From: Endomychus coccineus
Taxonomy: Eukaryota; Arthropoda; Insecta; Coleoptera; Endomychidae
Direction of reading: 5' to 3'
DNA: 64,000 bases
Assembly: GCA_958510875.1 (NCBI GenBank)
Contig: OY294067.1
Location: 255,131,736-255,195,735, forward strand
The notes beneath the pieces were generated by a model that had not been told where the DNA came from, searched no databases, and worked only from the letters and a program-made list of their open reading frames with translations. Of the stretch, positions 33,740 through 47,202 are shown piece after piece. The position numbers were made by a program, and so were the translations under genes. How positions within the stretch are numbered: position 1 is the first letter of the stretch; every line of letters starts with the position of its first letter.

Positions 33740-34865
33740 TCACATCAGTTCATTTAGAAGATGCTTTCAGCATTCCCTGTTGTTGCGTTAAAATCCACAT
33801 TGGTAAAACATGTCGTACAATAGCTACTCCTATGAAAGAACATGAGCTCTGTACAAGGCTTCGTGACACCAGTACATCTGCACTTGCGGAACATAAATTT
33901 ATACCACGGTCGTACATAAAGGTCTGGGAACTCTATTGTTTGACATGAGTCTCTTACATGTCGCCAAACTCGTAGTCCCTCGCTCAGCCACCAGCTAGCG
34001 CTTGTTACTGTTACTATTGTCAAAATGTATTACTCACCTTAAAATAATAACTTCTCCTTTTTCGTTATACATGCTCGGACACATAAAAGACCTCGTTAAA
34101 ACGATTTCTATCCGGAATCGCAAGCATCCACTTTTTTCGGATTTCCGCATCTTTCGGCACTTTAAAAACAGAAGTTGCTTGCCTTACAGTTTTGTATCCC
34201 GTTTTGAATTTTGGCACAATGCACGGTTTCGTAATTGTAGTCTAAAAACGCCGGTATTCCTTGTGTTTACAAGTCAACAATGAAAGAGAACACGGTCGTA
34301 TAAGTGCCAGAGATCATTCCTCGACTCATGCGCCACCTTTTTGGTACTATGCAACAGATGACGCTTAGCGGACTCACTTCTCACATACGAAACAGCCTCG
34401 AGTTCCCAGACCTGTATATATAACCGTGGCTTATACTAATCATCAAATCCTTTTCGAAAATACTAAAATCCTAGCCACCCGAACTCCAAACTTCTATAAG
34501 CAAAGAATTGTTAAAGCGATAGAAATGCTAAAACATCCAAATAATATAAGCCGTGGGGCTCAGAATATTACCTCCCCAACATTTGGAAACCCATCCTAGA
34601 AAATTCCACTTCGCACACGATCATACAACGACAGGGTCATGAGCCAGAATGGAGTTTACCACCGGTAACGGCAGTCAACTATGTCGCGTGAGAGTTTTTT
34701 TCCAGAATAGATACCGCAACAGAAACCAGAAGAATCCGTTCAAGCCTCAAGCCTGCCCTGAAGATGCCACCTGTAATGGATGACGAAACCAAGTAGTGCT
34801 ATTATGACGCAGAATTCATCCGGAAGTGAATAATTTTCAGGATTAGCTATCCACGGAAGTTTTTT
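33740..34865 (+). repeat. Penelope-like fragment (family 2), unit 2 copy, with TIR insertion
   Basis: The paralogue of 3560-4085, with the same GIY-YIG end and tail (cacttgcggaacataaa, catccaaataatataag, cctgccctgaagatgcca at about 34755). It is interrupted at 33904-34430 by a small inverted-repeat transposon. It is not coding. Confidence 0.75.
33904..34430. mobile_element. Small terminal-inverted-repeat element (MITE), 527 bases
   Basis: The ends are inverted copies: ccacggtcgtacataaaggt on the left and, on the reverse strand, gccacggttatatatacagg on the right; both then read tctgggaactc. It is flanked by TTATA on both sides (33899-33903 and 34431-34435). The empty site is at about 3690-3710 in unit 1 and near 58985 in the intact Penelope-like copy. 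No transposase. Superfamily not assigned. Confidence 0.8.
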
Positions 34866-35061
34866 GTTGTTGAAGATAATGAAATAACTATTAAAAGTTC
34901 GATTTTCACTAATTTAATAATGAATACATTTATTTGTTAAATTAGTAAATATCGAACTTTTAGTAGTTTTATTTTATTTAAGCTTAGAATGGATTTTCTT
35001 CACGTAATGGCTAATTCTATTCAATTTTTGAAATGCATAGTACTTATCAATTCATAAATTC

Positions 35062-35068
35062 AAGAGAG

Positions 35069-35137
<69 letters not shown>

Positions 35138-35142
35138 GAAAG
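35062..35142. repeat. (GA)n microsatellite
   Basis: About 40 GA units with one GC interruption, private to unit 2. Confidence 0.95.
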
Positions 35143-35254
35143 GAGAGAACTATGTATCGTGAATGTTTCCATACAATAAATACTGCCACAAGAATCAGAA
35201 GAATCAGATTCAGTTCAAGCCTCAAGTCTGCCTTGAAGATGACAGCTGGGGGTT

Positions 35255-35815
35255 CAAGGCGGTATGTAACAGGCTGCTGACACGGAAGGGATTACATTTC
35301 ATCGAATCCCTCTACTATCACCCAATTGGGGTAGCTTATTGAAAGCGGAAATACAGTCCGTGAAGTCCCACCTTTTTCGAATAGCCGGAAACCAACTCTT
35401 GACATATGAAGAGTTCTCAACTACATTGTCTCAAATATAATCCGATTCGAATTCTATACCCTTCGGCCCAATAAGTTCTCACACGAATGATTGTACTGCA
35501 CTGACTCTCCGTCATTTCTCGACTTTGGTAACTCCAAACTCTTTGCCTGATCCAAATATGATAGACATTGAAAATTATGCCTACTATCATGGTGGCAGCT
35601 CGTTCAGAGATTACACCAAGACTATTGGGCGAAGTGGCAGCGAGAATTCCTTTATAATCTTTTGCAACGATCAAAATGGATGCTTCTGTTTCTACCTTCT
35701 ATTGAACCAGGAGCTCCCGTTTTATAGAAATATAAGTCACTCCTCACTGAAGTGACATTTAGCTCGAGTTCCAGAACTCCATCGTGGGGCATATACTATT
35801 ATTATACTGGTAACT
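35255..35815 (+). pseudogene. BEL/Pao-type integrase C-terminal fragment
   Basis: In broken + strand frames: the block HFIESLYYHPIGVAY (compare the family's HFIPP-SPHFGG-WE), then LYPSAQ and VQRLHQDYWAKWQREFLYNL, followed by QRSKW. The last is the well conserved end of BEL/Pao integrases. Frameshifts separate the pieces, and no LTRs were found. Confidence 0.55.
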
Positions 35816-36305
35816 ATTAAAACTATTAAGGGAATATGCAGACCCCAGTCCACTCCTGATTTATTTATTTTCGTCATTAATGAATACAAATTGTAAGTGA
35901 TTAATAATGATAATTGTTAACAAAAATCTAAAAGTTTAAAGCTCTTATTTGGCAAAGATATGGTGAACTATTGTGCCAACTAAGTCATAAGATACCTAGG
36001 CATGATAATCTTGAAGGAAATCCAGCTTTATGACGACCTCTCCTCCAGCATTTCAGTTTGGAGCAACATACACATTCCTATATCCCCATATTTTCAATAT
36101 GGGTGGATTCGAACTCTTTTCGAGGAGGTGCGTTCCTGGATTTGTTAGTTTGTAGGTTGCGAATATTATTAAAAAAATATTCAAGTTATTTGAGAGGAAG
36201 TAGTAATTGGGAAGTACATCAACTCAGTGGATCTGTGTGTAAGAAAAGAAAAATCATTTCATTGAAGAATAAGTAAGAATTGATGCAGTCCAGTCAAAAG
36301 TGTGG
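35816..36305. other. No gene seen
   Basis: AT-rich sequence private to unit 2, with no recognisable coding or repeat structure. Confidence 0.4.
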
Positions 36306-36309
36306 AAAA

Positions 36310-37130
36310 CATGAAGAATTATTGTGAAAAACACCAAAACATATAATTTGACACGTTGGTTGAAAACCGAGACAGAAATATGAAGGAAAACGACGCAATT
36401 TTCCACCGATTTTCCAGAATTTTCATTCAGTGAAATTTGTACCGAGTACTATAGCGGTACCTTATTATTCCAATAACACTGACTAAAATTTTTCGAAAAT
36501 CAAAATAATTACAGTTTGTTTTGTAGAAATGGCAAATTTTAATTTTCCGGAGTTTTCCGGAAAACTGTAGTCGGTTTTGATTTTATGGTCATAAAATAAT
36601 TCTCAGCGACCACGAAAACATATAATTAGACACGTTGGACGAGGACCGAGGTAGGAATATGTCGCAAAAACGACCCAATTTCCCACCAATTTTCCAGAAT
36701 TTCCCTTCTCTTAGTGAAAGTTGTACCGAAAAACATCACGGTATCTTATAACTTCAATACCAGAGTTCGAGAAAAATTTTGTTTTTTGCTAAGATTTGGT
36801 AAATTTTTCTGGGTTTTTCAGCAAACGGGATGCGTATTTTACAATTTGCGACCTCAGATTCGGATCCAGCGGACCGAAAGACATCCTGATACCATGTTTC
36901 AGAAACTTTGGAATAAAATGGCCCGAGATATTTCATTTGAAACACATCTTATTTGTTAATTGAAAATGGTTTTTCATTGTTTATTAATAGTGATTATCAC
37001 GAGCCTCCTCTTTTTTACTAACGATGTGTAAGCCTCCCTGAACACGATGCAAAAAGTATTTTGCATTTTCGTGCGGTCTATAAAATTTTAGTAATGACCC
37101 CATTTTATCACCCTTTTGACTGAACTAATG
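36310..37130 (+). repeat. Repeat X, unit 2 copy
   Basis: The same composite repeat as 4860-5600, with tandem modules about 278 bases apart (acacgttggttga at 36351 and acacgttggacga at 36629) and the same 3' part (gatgtgtaagcc, gcattttcgtgcgg). Confidence 0.65.
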
Positions 37131-38193
37131 GCGGACTATTTCCAAAGAACTAAATTGTTGATTATTTCGATTATTAATATAAATGGACCGTAGAGAATTG
37201 AACAAAACAAATATCAGCTCCACGTGAAGTATCTATTGGAATCACTTTTGAAGAAATGATAACTACACGCTATTGAACATTGTGAAGGCAAAAGAAGCTA
37301 ATCTTTTGAATTTCGGAAGAGGAATATGAAATGGTAAGAAACCTTTGATTATGTTATAAGATCAATAGTTCCTAATGATGATAATGATATGATGTATTTC
37401 ACCATAATTAGAATTGACTTATGAACTTTTTGTTATAACTTAGAATGGCGGTATCGCACTATTAACATAGATGATTTGTAGAAACTAGTAAACTTATCAA
37501 CTTCTTTCGATTATCAGATAACTATTCTGCGATTCTAATGATGATATTATAACTAAATACAATCTCTCAATTAGGCCTTCCAAAGTATAACAGATAAAAC
37601 AAAATATTCGGAAGGTATCATTATAGTAATATAGACGTATATGAAATTATATCTATAGTTATACTGAGTAGTTATTTTGTGAAATTAATATCATGTCCAA
37701 GTGAGTAATATTTTACTACGTGTTTTATTCACTTCCAACAGATTGTATTCGAACAAAATTGATCATGAATAAGTAATACTCTTAAGCACATAAAAAACTG
37801 TATTCTCACTTACTATAAAACAGTTGGAACTGATATAATATAAGACGTATTTTTGTCAATGAAAACAAATATCAATTTTTTATCTACTCGGAAAGTAAAT
37901 GCTTCCCGCGTGTGATTTACTTATTTTTCCATGGATATTAACGTTCATTATCAGAAAAACGTTGCTGACAGTAGGTACACAGAAATTCGAATTCGATTTT
38001 GTGTTATGTATAAACTGGACATTTACAATGAAATCTTTGGTAATAAAATTCCAAATATTCCTTTGGTCATTCAACTCAGTCGATTTACTTATTTGATCAT
38101 TTTCCACATTCAAGTACCTATGCATCCGAAATTCCAAAAAATGTTCATTTGCATGCATGTGATGGTTGCACAGCCAAAATATCTAATAGTCTA
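37131..38193. other. No gene seen; contains the empty site of the Ty3/Gypsy element
   Basis: Matches 5600-6115 and then, without interruption, 11399-11930 of unit 1. The junction is at CGTA 37636-37639, where the LTR element is inserted in unit 1. No conserved open frame. Confidence 0.8.
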
Positions 38194-39423
38194 GGAGCCA
38201 GAGCGATATTAATGGTCTGAACATTAACCCGGTGGCACTATGATTTATCGTCAGAGGACGGTACAATGAGCAATTCATCTCACAAACCGAATTTTCGCCG
38301 GCTGCTAGATCTCGAGATACTGCCTCCGCAAATTGTTTATTTTTTGACTGGAGGTTTACATTTTTCAAGTTGCGATTACTTGAAAAGTATTCCATTCTTA
38401 TATAACATTCACTATGTGCCATCATTTTTTATCGTGTCCGTTTATCAGGCTCACCAGTTAAAATTGGACCGAAAATGAACTGCAAGTTAACCCAAACCTG
38501 GTGGATTGGTGTTAAGATACCCTATGCCATCAAAAGTTGTCGGTCCAATTCCGAGTAATTGCCCATTATTTGGACCAACAATGGTTTTTATTCTTATTTT
38601 GTGGCTAAATCTTACGGATTACAAGGTAGCATGATGGCACCATGTTAAATAACTTTATTGGAGGTCGAATGAAGATTTAAAATTTTTGCCATCACTCCTT
38701 GCCAATTTCAACCCCACAAAACCCCCTGAAAAAACCCTCAAAATCAAACAAAAACAAAAAACGGCCGTTTCAATTTTAAACCAGGCCAGAATCTTTATAC
38801 TTGACTAATTTATGATAAAATTGGTCTTATTATCCATATTATTCATATTTTTTTGGGATGAGGTTTTAGTAGGTTTTAGGGGGTTGAAATAGGCAAGGAG
38901 TGATGGCAATAATTTTAAATCTTTATTTGACCCCCAATAAAATCATTTAACATGGTGCCATCATGCTACCTTGTAATCCGCAAGAGTTATCAACAAAATG
39001 AGAAAAAAAAACATTGTTGGTTCAAATAATGGCCAATTACTCGGGAATGGACCGATAACTTTTGATGGCATAGTGTATCTTAACAATTGCCAGCACCAAT
39101 GAACATTTTCCATCAGGCTTTGGAGGGTTAACTTGCAGTCCATTTTCGGTCCAATTTTAACTGATCAGCCTGATAAATAGACCCGATAAAAACTGATGGC
39201 ACATGGTGGAAGTGTATAAGAACGGCATGCTTTTCAAGCAACCGCAACTTGAAATAGGTTAACCTCCAGTCAAAAAATAAATAATCTGCGGAGGCTGTAT
39301 CTTGAGATCTAGCAGCCGGCGAAAATTCGGTCTGTGAGATGAATTGGTCATTGGACCGTCCTCTAACGATAAACGATAGTGCCATCGGGTTAATGTTCAG
39401 TTCATCAATATCGCTCTGGCTCC
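38194..39423. mobile_element. Foldback element, 1.23 kb near-palindrome
   Basis: Arms 38194-38745 and 38858-39423 are inverted copies: ggagccagagcgatatt at the left end versus aatatcgctctggctcc at the right end, and ggattacaaggtagcatgat versus its complement inside. The spacer is about 110 bases. It is absent at the corresponding point of unit 1 (about 11940). No coding capacity; typical of a foldback-type or long-TIR non-autonomous DNA element. I could not settle the target duplication. Confidence 0.8.
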
Positions 39424-39859
39424 TTGAATATAAACAGCTTGGGTTCCTTTTTCATGACGAAATTTTATCAACAGTAAAAGTTCTTGCAAATCGATAATAC
39501 GGAGGACAGCAATGACGGATCGTTGAGATTTTCTATTTGTTTGATAATCAAAACCCCAGTTAGAAAGGTCCTCCCTCCAAGTTCGATGAATTCAGTATGG
39601 CAACAGATATAATTTCTATCATTTTGGAACGCATTACATCATACAACATCAATGAGTGTAGTATGAAAAATACCTCTAAAATGTGTATTCAAGAAACAGA
39701 TCCATAAAAGTTGATGAGCCTTCATCAATATTGAAGAAAAATTTTTCAAATTGGTCATCACAATCGTTGTTGAGTTTTTATATAATAATACAAAAACAAT
39801 AAATTAACTGATCTCCAGATCACTAACTTTTTTCACCCTGCTTTTGTTAGTACAGGGTC

Positions 39860-40140
39860 GGCAAATTTCGATGTTTGTATAAGGTAACTCGGTAACTATA
39901 ATCAAGAGTTCGATTTTTAGAAACATGTGAATATCGTGGTTATTTGTAAAGTTACGAGAAAATTTGAAAAAAGGTGAAATTTCGAGTTATGGCCTAAACT
40001 TGTATTTTTTCAATTGGGAATCATAGTTCGCTACGGTTTAGTAAGGACTGATTTTTTTCTCTCTCTGACTATGTACCAGATGTCGGATCGATTTTGATCT
40101 GTAAGTCTATATATTTTACTAAATTACATTTCACGTTTTT
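39860..40140 (+). repeat. Terminal-repeat fragment of the 22.2 kb transposon family
   Basis: The sequence gatgtttgtataaggtaact and the following blocks (atcgtggttatttgt, tttcgagttatggcc, gtcggatcg) match the left end at 22194-22600. No internal part follows. Confidence 0.65.
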
Positions 40141-40149
40141 CTTATATTT

Positions 40150-40905
40150 ATTTCAAGTAGGCGGGTGTTTGTAGCTCTTGGGAAGTTCAGGATTTCGTAT
40201 GGCTATAAGTTAGGTAAATGTCCCTCTTCTATTTGGTACGCTCCTAGGTGTCATGCATGCCCTTGGAATTTGGAAGGTAGTGGCATTCTGAGAGAATGGT
40301 AGTAGTTTCGTGCTCCACTTTGCAGAACCTGCACTCTTCTTCCTCTATTAATCCGAGATTCTTAGGGTGTCTAGTGCTGGCAGTATTTTAAGTTTATTTT
40401 TTTAAGATCGATGATACTGTCCTTAGATCTCTTCTGGTTATAGCTTCCCAGAAGTACCTTTGCTCACCTCAGCTGTTGTAGTTCTATCCGATGATGGAAC
40501 CTTTTATTGTACACTTTTTCTTGAGTTTGTTCAGTATTGCGATGGCGCTAACTCTGAAGATGGGTTCAGGTCCCAGAAATGGTCTTCAGACTACTCATTT
40601 GCTTTTCAGTTTCCCTCCACTCCGGTGTGTCACAAGATTCATGAAAGGCTAATCGCATTACTCTTACTTGGTTCGTTTAGTTTTCCTGACCATTTCTAGA
40701 CCATCTTGAAGCTGATTTCGTAGGAACTCAGCACCTTGGTGGCTGATGCTTGACTGTCCTACATGATGATTATTCCTTGTCTACGGGAGTTTCATTCTAT
40801 ATTGAACTGGACACATTTTTCCATGGCTCAGGAATATGCCTAATCTTTCAGAGTATTTGGATCCAGGTCCATATACTCACATTCCAGTTCCTTCTGTTAT
40901 GAGTG
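40150..40905 (-). mobile_element. Non-LTR element 3' fragment, minus strand
   Basis: On the minus strand a broken RNase H/post-RT region is visible, ending with a CCHC-like block (CRFCKVEHET, then LSECHYLP). Stops are frequent. It is private to unit 2; unit 1 has a direct junction near 12345. Confidence 0.5.
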
Positions 40906-41459
40906 TAGAATAAAAAATTCCTCAAAATTTGTATTAAAAAAAATCAGAGCTTATTTAAAAAGAGCGTATTAAGCTAAATGTATCATGAAGAATCTGAGGA
41001 TCTAACTTGACGCAGCTATATGACGTATAAATACTGAGAAAAATATCATCCAGAATATTTCAAATAATTATAAAAAATTACTATTAGTATTGAGTTTGTA
41101 AGATGTGAGGTTATAAGAACGCAGTAAATTAGATGAATAATTCCGCTAATCAGAAAATCTTTTCGAACTAGCATATACTCAGAATACGTCATTCTGAATA
41201 AGTATTGAGAGAGCGTGAGATAAAATTTGGTAAGCAGAATTTCTGTTATATCTAAAAGTGGTTGCCATTTTTAATGACGTGCAGTATAACTCCTACCAGG
41301 GATTATTTGAAAGATCAGCAAACCAATACAGACACTTTCGATTCGATTTGACTCACAAGTGCCCACTAATCAGGTGTAATATGAAATACGGAGCTACCAT
41401 TTCTCTCCCTCGCTCTGTCGCCTTTTCTAATCTATCTTATCGTTCCAAGAATGTTAACC

Positions 41460-43050
41460 CAAATATCTCGTGGTGATACCAGACTCGAATCTGACCTGAA
41501 ACTAACATCTGAAAAAAGGAACCAAAAATGGGGAGACCTCACTATTCTTGGCCTTCGGGATGAGATCGGGCATAAGACCAGATGTGCTGTATTGGTTGTA
41601 AAATACGGTGCTAAAGCCTGCAACAACGTATGCTCCTTTGATATGGCAAACTCACCAAGATTCAAAGACTTGTATGTCTTGGAATCACTGGGGCTTTGAT
41701 ATCTACTCCCACTGCAGCAATGGAGAGACTACCGGAATTGCCTCCCTTCCACTTGGTTTTCCAGGGAAAGGCAAGGCTAGGTGCCTTCAGAATACAACTG
41801 TATAATTTTTACTTTGGGCCAGGACACATAAGCATCGTAAGAATCGTGACCAAGGACGTGTTAGGCATGACAACAGATCACATTCTAAAACGATACTCTT
41901 CCGACAACACATTCAAGGTATCAATAACAGATAGAACTGAATTGACAAATACAAGTCTGAATACCATTTTACGAGGGAAGATCTGGATCACAGACGGGTC
42001 CAAGACTGAAAAGGAGGAGGTGCAGGAACATACTCAAAAAACCGAAAGGCTTCAGCTATTCATTGGGTAGACACACTTCCATGTTTCAAGCAAAGGTATA
42101 TACAATACTTCAATGCGCGAAGGAAAACAATAGATCGAAGATGAGCAGATCCATATATTAACAGACAGTCAGGTTATACTCAAGGCAATGAGAAGTCAGG
42201 AAGTGACATTTCTACTGGTAGGGGCATGTAAAGAGAAACTGGAAACACTGGCAGAACAGAACCACGTAAAGCTGATCTGAGGGTCGAGACATCAGGAAAC
42301 TGCAGGCAATGAAAAAGCCGATGAAGGGTCGAAAAACGATCCAGAATCAGAGCAAACTACAGAAATATCAAAAACTTACATCATGAAGATCTGTGGAAGA
42401 CTGGATACTGGAAAACCACTAAGAATACTGGGAACAATCCCAGGAAACGAATACATCAAAAGACTTCGGACAGACCTGTTACCATCAAACACGGAAAAAA
42501 TATAAGTCGTAACAGGGCTTATGACTGGCCATGCACTAGCAGAAGGGCACCTAAACAAGATGAGATTGTACAATGGCGACTTGACATACAGACTTTGCGG
42601 GAGGATCCAGAAACAGTGACACATGACTGTGTAAACGCTAGGCACCGCAAAACTCAATTTTTGGGGGCCTACCAGCGAACGAGAATTATACAGCTCCCAC
42701 CCATTAAAGGATTTGTACCAACTTGTACAAGGCACGAAAGTACTGCAGTGGGTACTGTGATCAAAACACATAGAGGTAAGATACAATGAGTCAGCAGGCC
42801 TAAGTGTCATCAAAGTCAACAGCCAGACGAGCCTACACAGAACATTACTAATGACTATGCTGGGGTAGGTGACTCTCGCAGTAGACTATGAGATTCAACG
42901 CTCATAAATTTTTCATGAAGGGTTTCCATCGCCAACGCAGAAAAAATCTGCCGGGGGGGGGGGAGAGCACCACAGCTGATGTGCCCAGGGGCCACCACAA
43001 AGATTAATGTGGCACTGATTAATTGAAAAGTCTTATATTTTGAATGATGT
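41460..43050 (+). mobile_element. 5'-truncated RNase H-bearing non-LTR element (unit 2 copy)
   Basis: The paralogue of 12348-13925. Frames show ISTPTAAMERLPELPPFHLV, FQGKARLGAFRIQ, the RNase H start ITDGSKTEKEE (41980) and a later GNEKADE-like block. A 3' part follows with a G run at 42952-42963. Frameshifts break it differently from unit 1, so decay continued after the duplication. Confidence 0.72.
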
Positions 43051-43061
43051 TTCAATACAAT

Positions 43062-43713
43062 TTTTCCCATTTTTTTGCGTAGAGGAGGGAGAATATTTAG
43101 ACGCCTCGGGTGCCCGTGCCCTGGTTGTGCCGGATTCCTACCGACTGAAACCCCTCCTCCGTGAGGTTGGTTCTCGATCCTAAGGGGAGCCCCACTGCAC
43201 TGCGGTCATCATAGTCCTATTGTGCCCCCACATGTTTCTACCTCCTCATCACTCCAGTGTATTCTATGAATTTCAGTAGCCTGATATAGGGGATACTTCT
43301 GATTTCCTCAGCTGTAGTTTTATCGTCTCCGAGGTATGTCCGACGACCAACTACGTATGCCGTACACTGACATAGCACATGCATATGTGACTCATCTTCC
43401 ATGCCGCAACCCCTGCAAGTGGGCTGATCTATCAGTCCTATCGTGTAGAGGTGTTAGTTGCATGGGGCATGTCCGGTCCGGAATGCAACAAGATTCCGTA
43501 ATTCTTGACTGTTGAACGTCAGCAGTCGCTTGGAGTGCGACATACGGGGCAGTTCCTTCCAGTAGGCACGGTGCTCTATCTCGAGTCATTTTTGGATTAC
43601 AGATTTCACTGTGGCATGAGAAAAAAATGCTATAGGTTGGCTCTGGTCCAATCAATGGTTTTTCCGCCCCCGCATTAGCGAGTGCGACGGCAGTTTCTGT
43701 TCATCAGACTCCC
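43062..43713 (-). mobile_element. Short 5'-truncated LINE on the minus strand with 11-base target duplication
   Basis: Flanked by TTCAATACAAT at 43051-43061 and 43714-43724. The empty, single-copy site is in unit 1 near 13950. The left edge is T-rich, as expected for the 3' tail of a minus-strand LINE. Inside, the minus strand keeps a CCHC-type motif (CRGCGMEDESHMHVLC in one frame) and RNase H-like scraps. Confidence 0.8.
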
Positions 43714-45089
43714 TTCAATACAATCATGTGATGAACAATAATTCCGAATGTCCCTTTTCAATAACATACATATTTGACTGTTATCTCATTTGTATGGTAT
43801 TATTATGGATAATGATATGAACTCACATAACGATATAGCCTCACTTACCGTTTTATTTTTAGCTCTAGAAGAATTGAGTTCTCAGTTGGAGGCAAATATT
43901 ATGAAGGTAAGTGAAAGATTGAATAATTCATTTCTACTATTAAAGCAATTGTTGAAAAATCAATATTATGACGGATTAGCCAGGAAAAAATACGATAATT
44001 GGCTGATAAATGTGTTTTCAAGCAATATGAGTAGATTTATTTATTTTATATTCATCCGTAAGATAATAACTTATCTCAAATCATTTTGCGTGAGATGAGT
44101 AATTTAGTACCGCTCGCAATTCCCTTATCTCACTGCTTTCCAGTCAATGAAATTAGATCAATCAAAACAGAAATATTGTGATTACCAAATGAACGAAGCG
44201 ATTCCACCCATTTCTTAAAACCGACATCTCAATTATTAGTTTCAATTTTCTAGTTTTCACAATAAACAATGCCCAATTTTAAATTATTATTGACGTTTTA
44301 CTAACGTACTCATGGGATTGCCCAACCCATTGTGCAAATTTTGCATGCATGCGATAATATAGTTCTTATTCCACTTATATCGTGAATAATTATTATGAGT
44401 GTGATTCCTGACGTTTGTTGTATATTAATTGAAAATAAAGTGTAGCTATCAATAGAATCACAATCATCTAAAATATATTTCGAGTCAAAAGTAACTGAAC
44501 ATTGGGACAAGTCAGATTATAATATCAAAATGGATATAACAAAGCACAGACAATGAATAAGCAAAACATACATTCTCAAGATAAAAATAGGTTCCCAAGA
44601 AAAATGTGTAGCTATTAAGTACTTTTGTTTCATTCGGAGGAATGAATTTGAAAATGTTGAAATCAAGAATAAAATTACCACATTTCTTTCTCTTGAATCT
44701 ATCTGGTTTACTTTCCTAAATTTCGATGCCATCATGATTTTGTTTGTCTGTTTGATACTATACTAGTAAACATTACTCAATCAACTCAATTATCCATTAT
44801 CACACAAAGAATTTCGTAGACTACTACTTCGTATTATATTAATCACAGATTATGTTACAGGAACCATTTTATTTCTTGTTACATTTAATACTGGTAATAA
44901 CTCAACAATTACACTTAAGATTCCTTATGCAGAATTCTAGATATTTACGACTAACTTATTGTTACTGATAATGATAAATATGTTGACAAATTTTGAAAAA
45001 TAATATGACAGCCTTTTTTCTCAATTTTGGTTTGTGATTGATGTTATTCTAGATACCTCCTGGTAAAATACTTTTCATAAATGTAATGT

Positions 45090-47085
45090 CATTTAGTGCA
45101 GTCAAAATTGCGAAAAAATGAGGGGTCTCTACTAAAATCTCATAGACCGCACGAAAATGCAAAATTCTTTTTGCATCGTATTCAGAATAGCTCACACATC
45201 GTTAGTAACAAAAAGGGGCTCGTGATTATTACTATTAATAAACAATGAAAAACAATTTTCAATCAACTAATGGAATGTCTTTTACAACAAATGGAATATC
45301 TCGGGCTCTTTTGATACAAAGTTTCTGAAATTTGTTGTTAAGGGATTTTTTGGTCCGCTGAACCCGAATCTGAAGTCGGATAATAGAAAATCCTGCCCGT
45401 TTGCTGAAAAGTTCGGAAAATTATATCAAATCTTAGCAAAAATTTTTCTGGAACTTGAGTGGTATTGAAATAATAAGATACCGTGAAGTGTCTCGGTACA
45501 ACATTCACTGAAAGAAGGGAAATTATGGAAAATTGGTGGCAAATGGCTTCGCTCATCCTTCATGTTTCTATCTGGGTCCTCGTCCAAGGTATCTTATTAT
45601 GGTTTCGTGGCCGCAAGGTATTATTTTATGATCATAAAATCGAAACCGACGATAGTTATACGAAAATTTCCTGTTTCTACACGGCGAACTTTAATTATTT
45701 TGTTTTCCGAGAAATTCAGTGTTATTGAAATAATAAGGTACAAATTGCATTAAAAGAAGGAAAATTCTGGAAAATTGGTGGGAAAATGTAGTTTTCCTTC
45801 ATATTCCTATCTCGGTCCTCATCCAACGTGTCTATTTAAAAGTTTTCGTGGTCGCTGAGTATTTTTTCATGGTTATATAATCAAAAGCAACTATAGTTTT
45901 CTGGAAAACTCCGGAAAATAAAAATTTGCCATATTTACACGACAATCTTTAATTATTATTTTGTTCCCCGAAAAATGTAATACAATTATTATGATAAAGA
46001 ATTTTAAGTATCTTTTATATGTACACGATATGTACAGTATCTATTTCAAAGAAAGTAAAAATGAGCAGTTTCTGAATCATCAATGATGATGCGGCGTACG
46101 CGTACGTGTACTAAATAGATCATATACACAAGATCTCTATGACGTGGACACGTCAACGCATACGGAGAACACAGCAGCAGTCTTTGAGTGTAGATGGAAT
46201 AGAATGATCATGCTGGCAATAGTGTCTGAGATGCGGCTGTAGGATCACGTCCTTTTTGTATTTTAATTTATAAAACTAGTGGACACTGAATGAAATATCA
46301 ATTTGTATTAAAACATAAAACATAGTAACCGAAAATAAAATTATGTCAATTAAATTAACGTATAAATGCATTCGGAAGAAAATTGTCAGCTGAGTAACTT
46401 AAAGATCTAATTCACAACAAAACCAACAGCTCGAGGGTTTCAAGATTGAAAATTTTTTTCAAACAAAATTTAATTTGATAATATGAAAGAAGAGACTATT
46501 TTATATATAATTGAGTATTATCATCATTATTATATAGATTAATCAAAATAATTTTCTGAGAAAAAACATTTAAATTTAAGTTGAAATAAAATTCCGGAGT
46601 TTTCCGGAGAAATATAGTTGCTTTTGATTCTATAACCTTAAAATAGTACTCGGCGAACATAAAATCTTATAATTAGATACGTTAGACGAGGACCAATATG
46701 GGAATATGAAAGAAAACGACGCAATTTTCCACCAGTTTTCAAGAATTTTCCCTATCTTAGTGGAATTTGTACCGAGAAAAAGCACGGTACCTTATTATTT
46801 CAATAACATTGTCGTGAAGAAATGGTAAATTTAAATTTTTTTTCCTCGAGTTTTCCGGAAAACTATCGTTTTATGATCATAAAATAATACTAAGCTACCA
46901 CGAAAACATATAATTAGACACGTTGGATGAGGACCGAGATAGGGATATGGAGGAACAATTTTCCACCAATTGTCCAGAATTTTCCTTCTTTTAGTGAAAA
47001 TTGTACCAATACTTATCGCATGACATCTTATTATTTCAATACCACTCAAGTCGGGGAACATTTTTATTTGTATTAACGAAATAAT
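45090..47085 (-). repeat. Repeat X copies, minus strand
   Basis: Inverted copies of the module described at 4860-5600 at 45090-46010 and again at 46585-47085 (marks: cgtccaacgtgtc-type and ccggaaaactgtag-type blocks in both directions). The stretch 46010-46585 between them has no recognised content apart from the palindromic ggcgtacgcgtacgtgtac near 46093. Confidence 0.55.
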
Positions 47086-47128
47086 AAATAAAACTACTTT
47101 GTTTTACTACCACTTATATTTAATATAG

Positions 47129-47171
47129 TCGTTACTATAGTTTCAACACTAAACGTGTCATCTTCAGACGA
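47129..47171 (-). ncRNA. Hammerhead-like ribozyme, inverted copy
   Basis: Minus strand copy of 47203-47245 with the same TCGT, CTGAAGA, GACAC/GTGTT hairpin, GAAAC, TATA, GTA and ACGA. All conserved positions are present. Confidence 0.65.
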
Positions 47172-47202
47172 AAAAAAAAATTTAAAAAAAAAAATTTTTT
47201 TT

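Larger units (their letters stand above)
26213..44592. repeat. Segmental duplication, unit 2
   Basis: The second copy of 592-14775 in direct orientation. It is about 4 kb longer because of private insertions: LINE (about 28.11-31.97 kb), TIR element (33904-34430), BEL/Pao scrap and GA repeat (35.0-35.8 kb), foldback (38194-39423), extra LINE scrap (40.15-40.9 kb) and short LINE (43062-43713). It lacks the Ty3/Gypsy element of unit 1. Confidence 0.85.
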
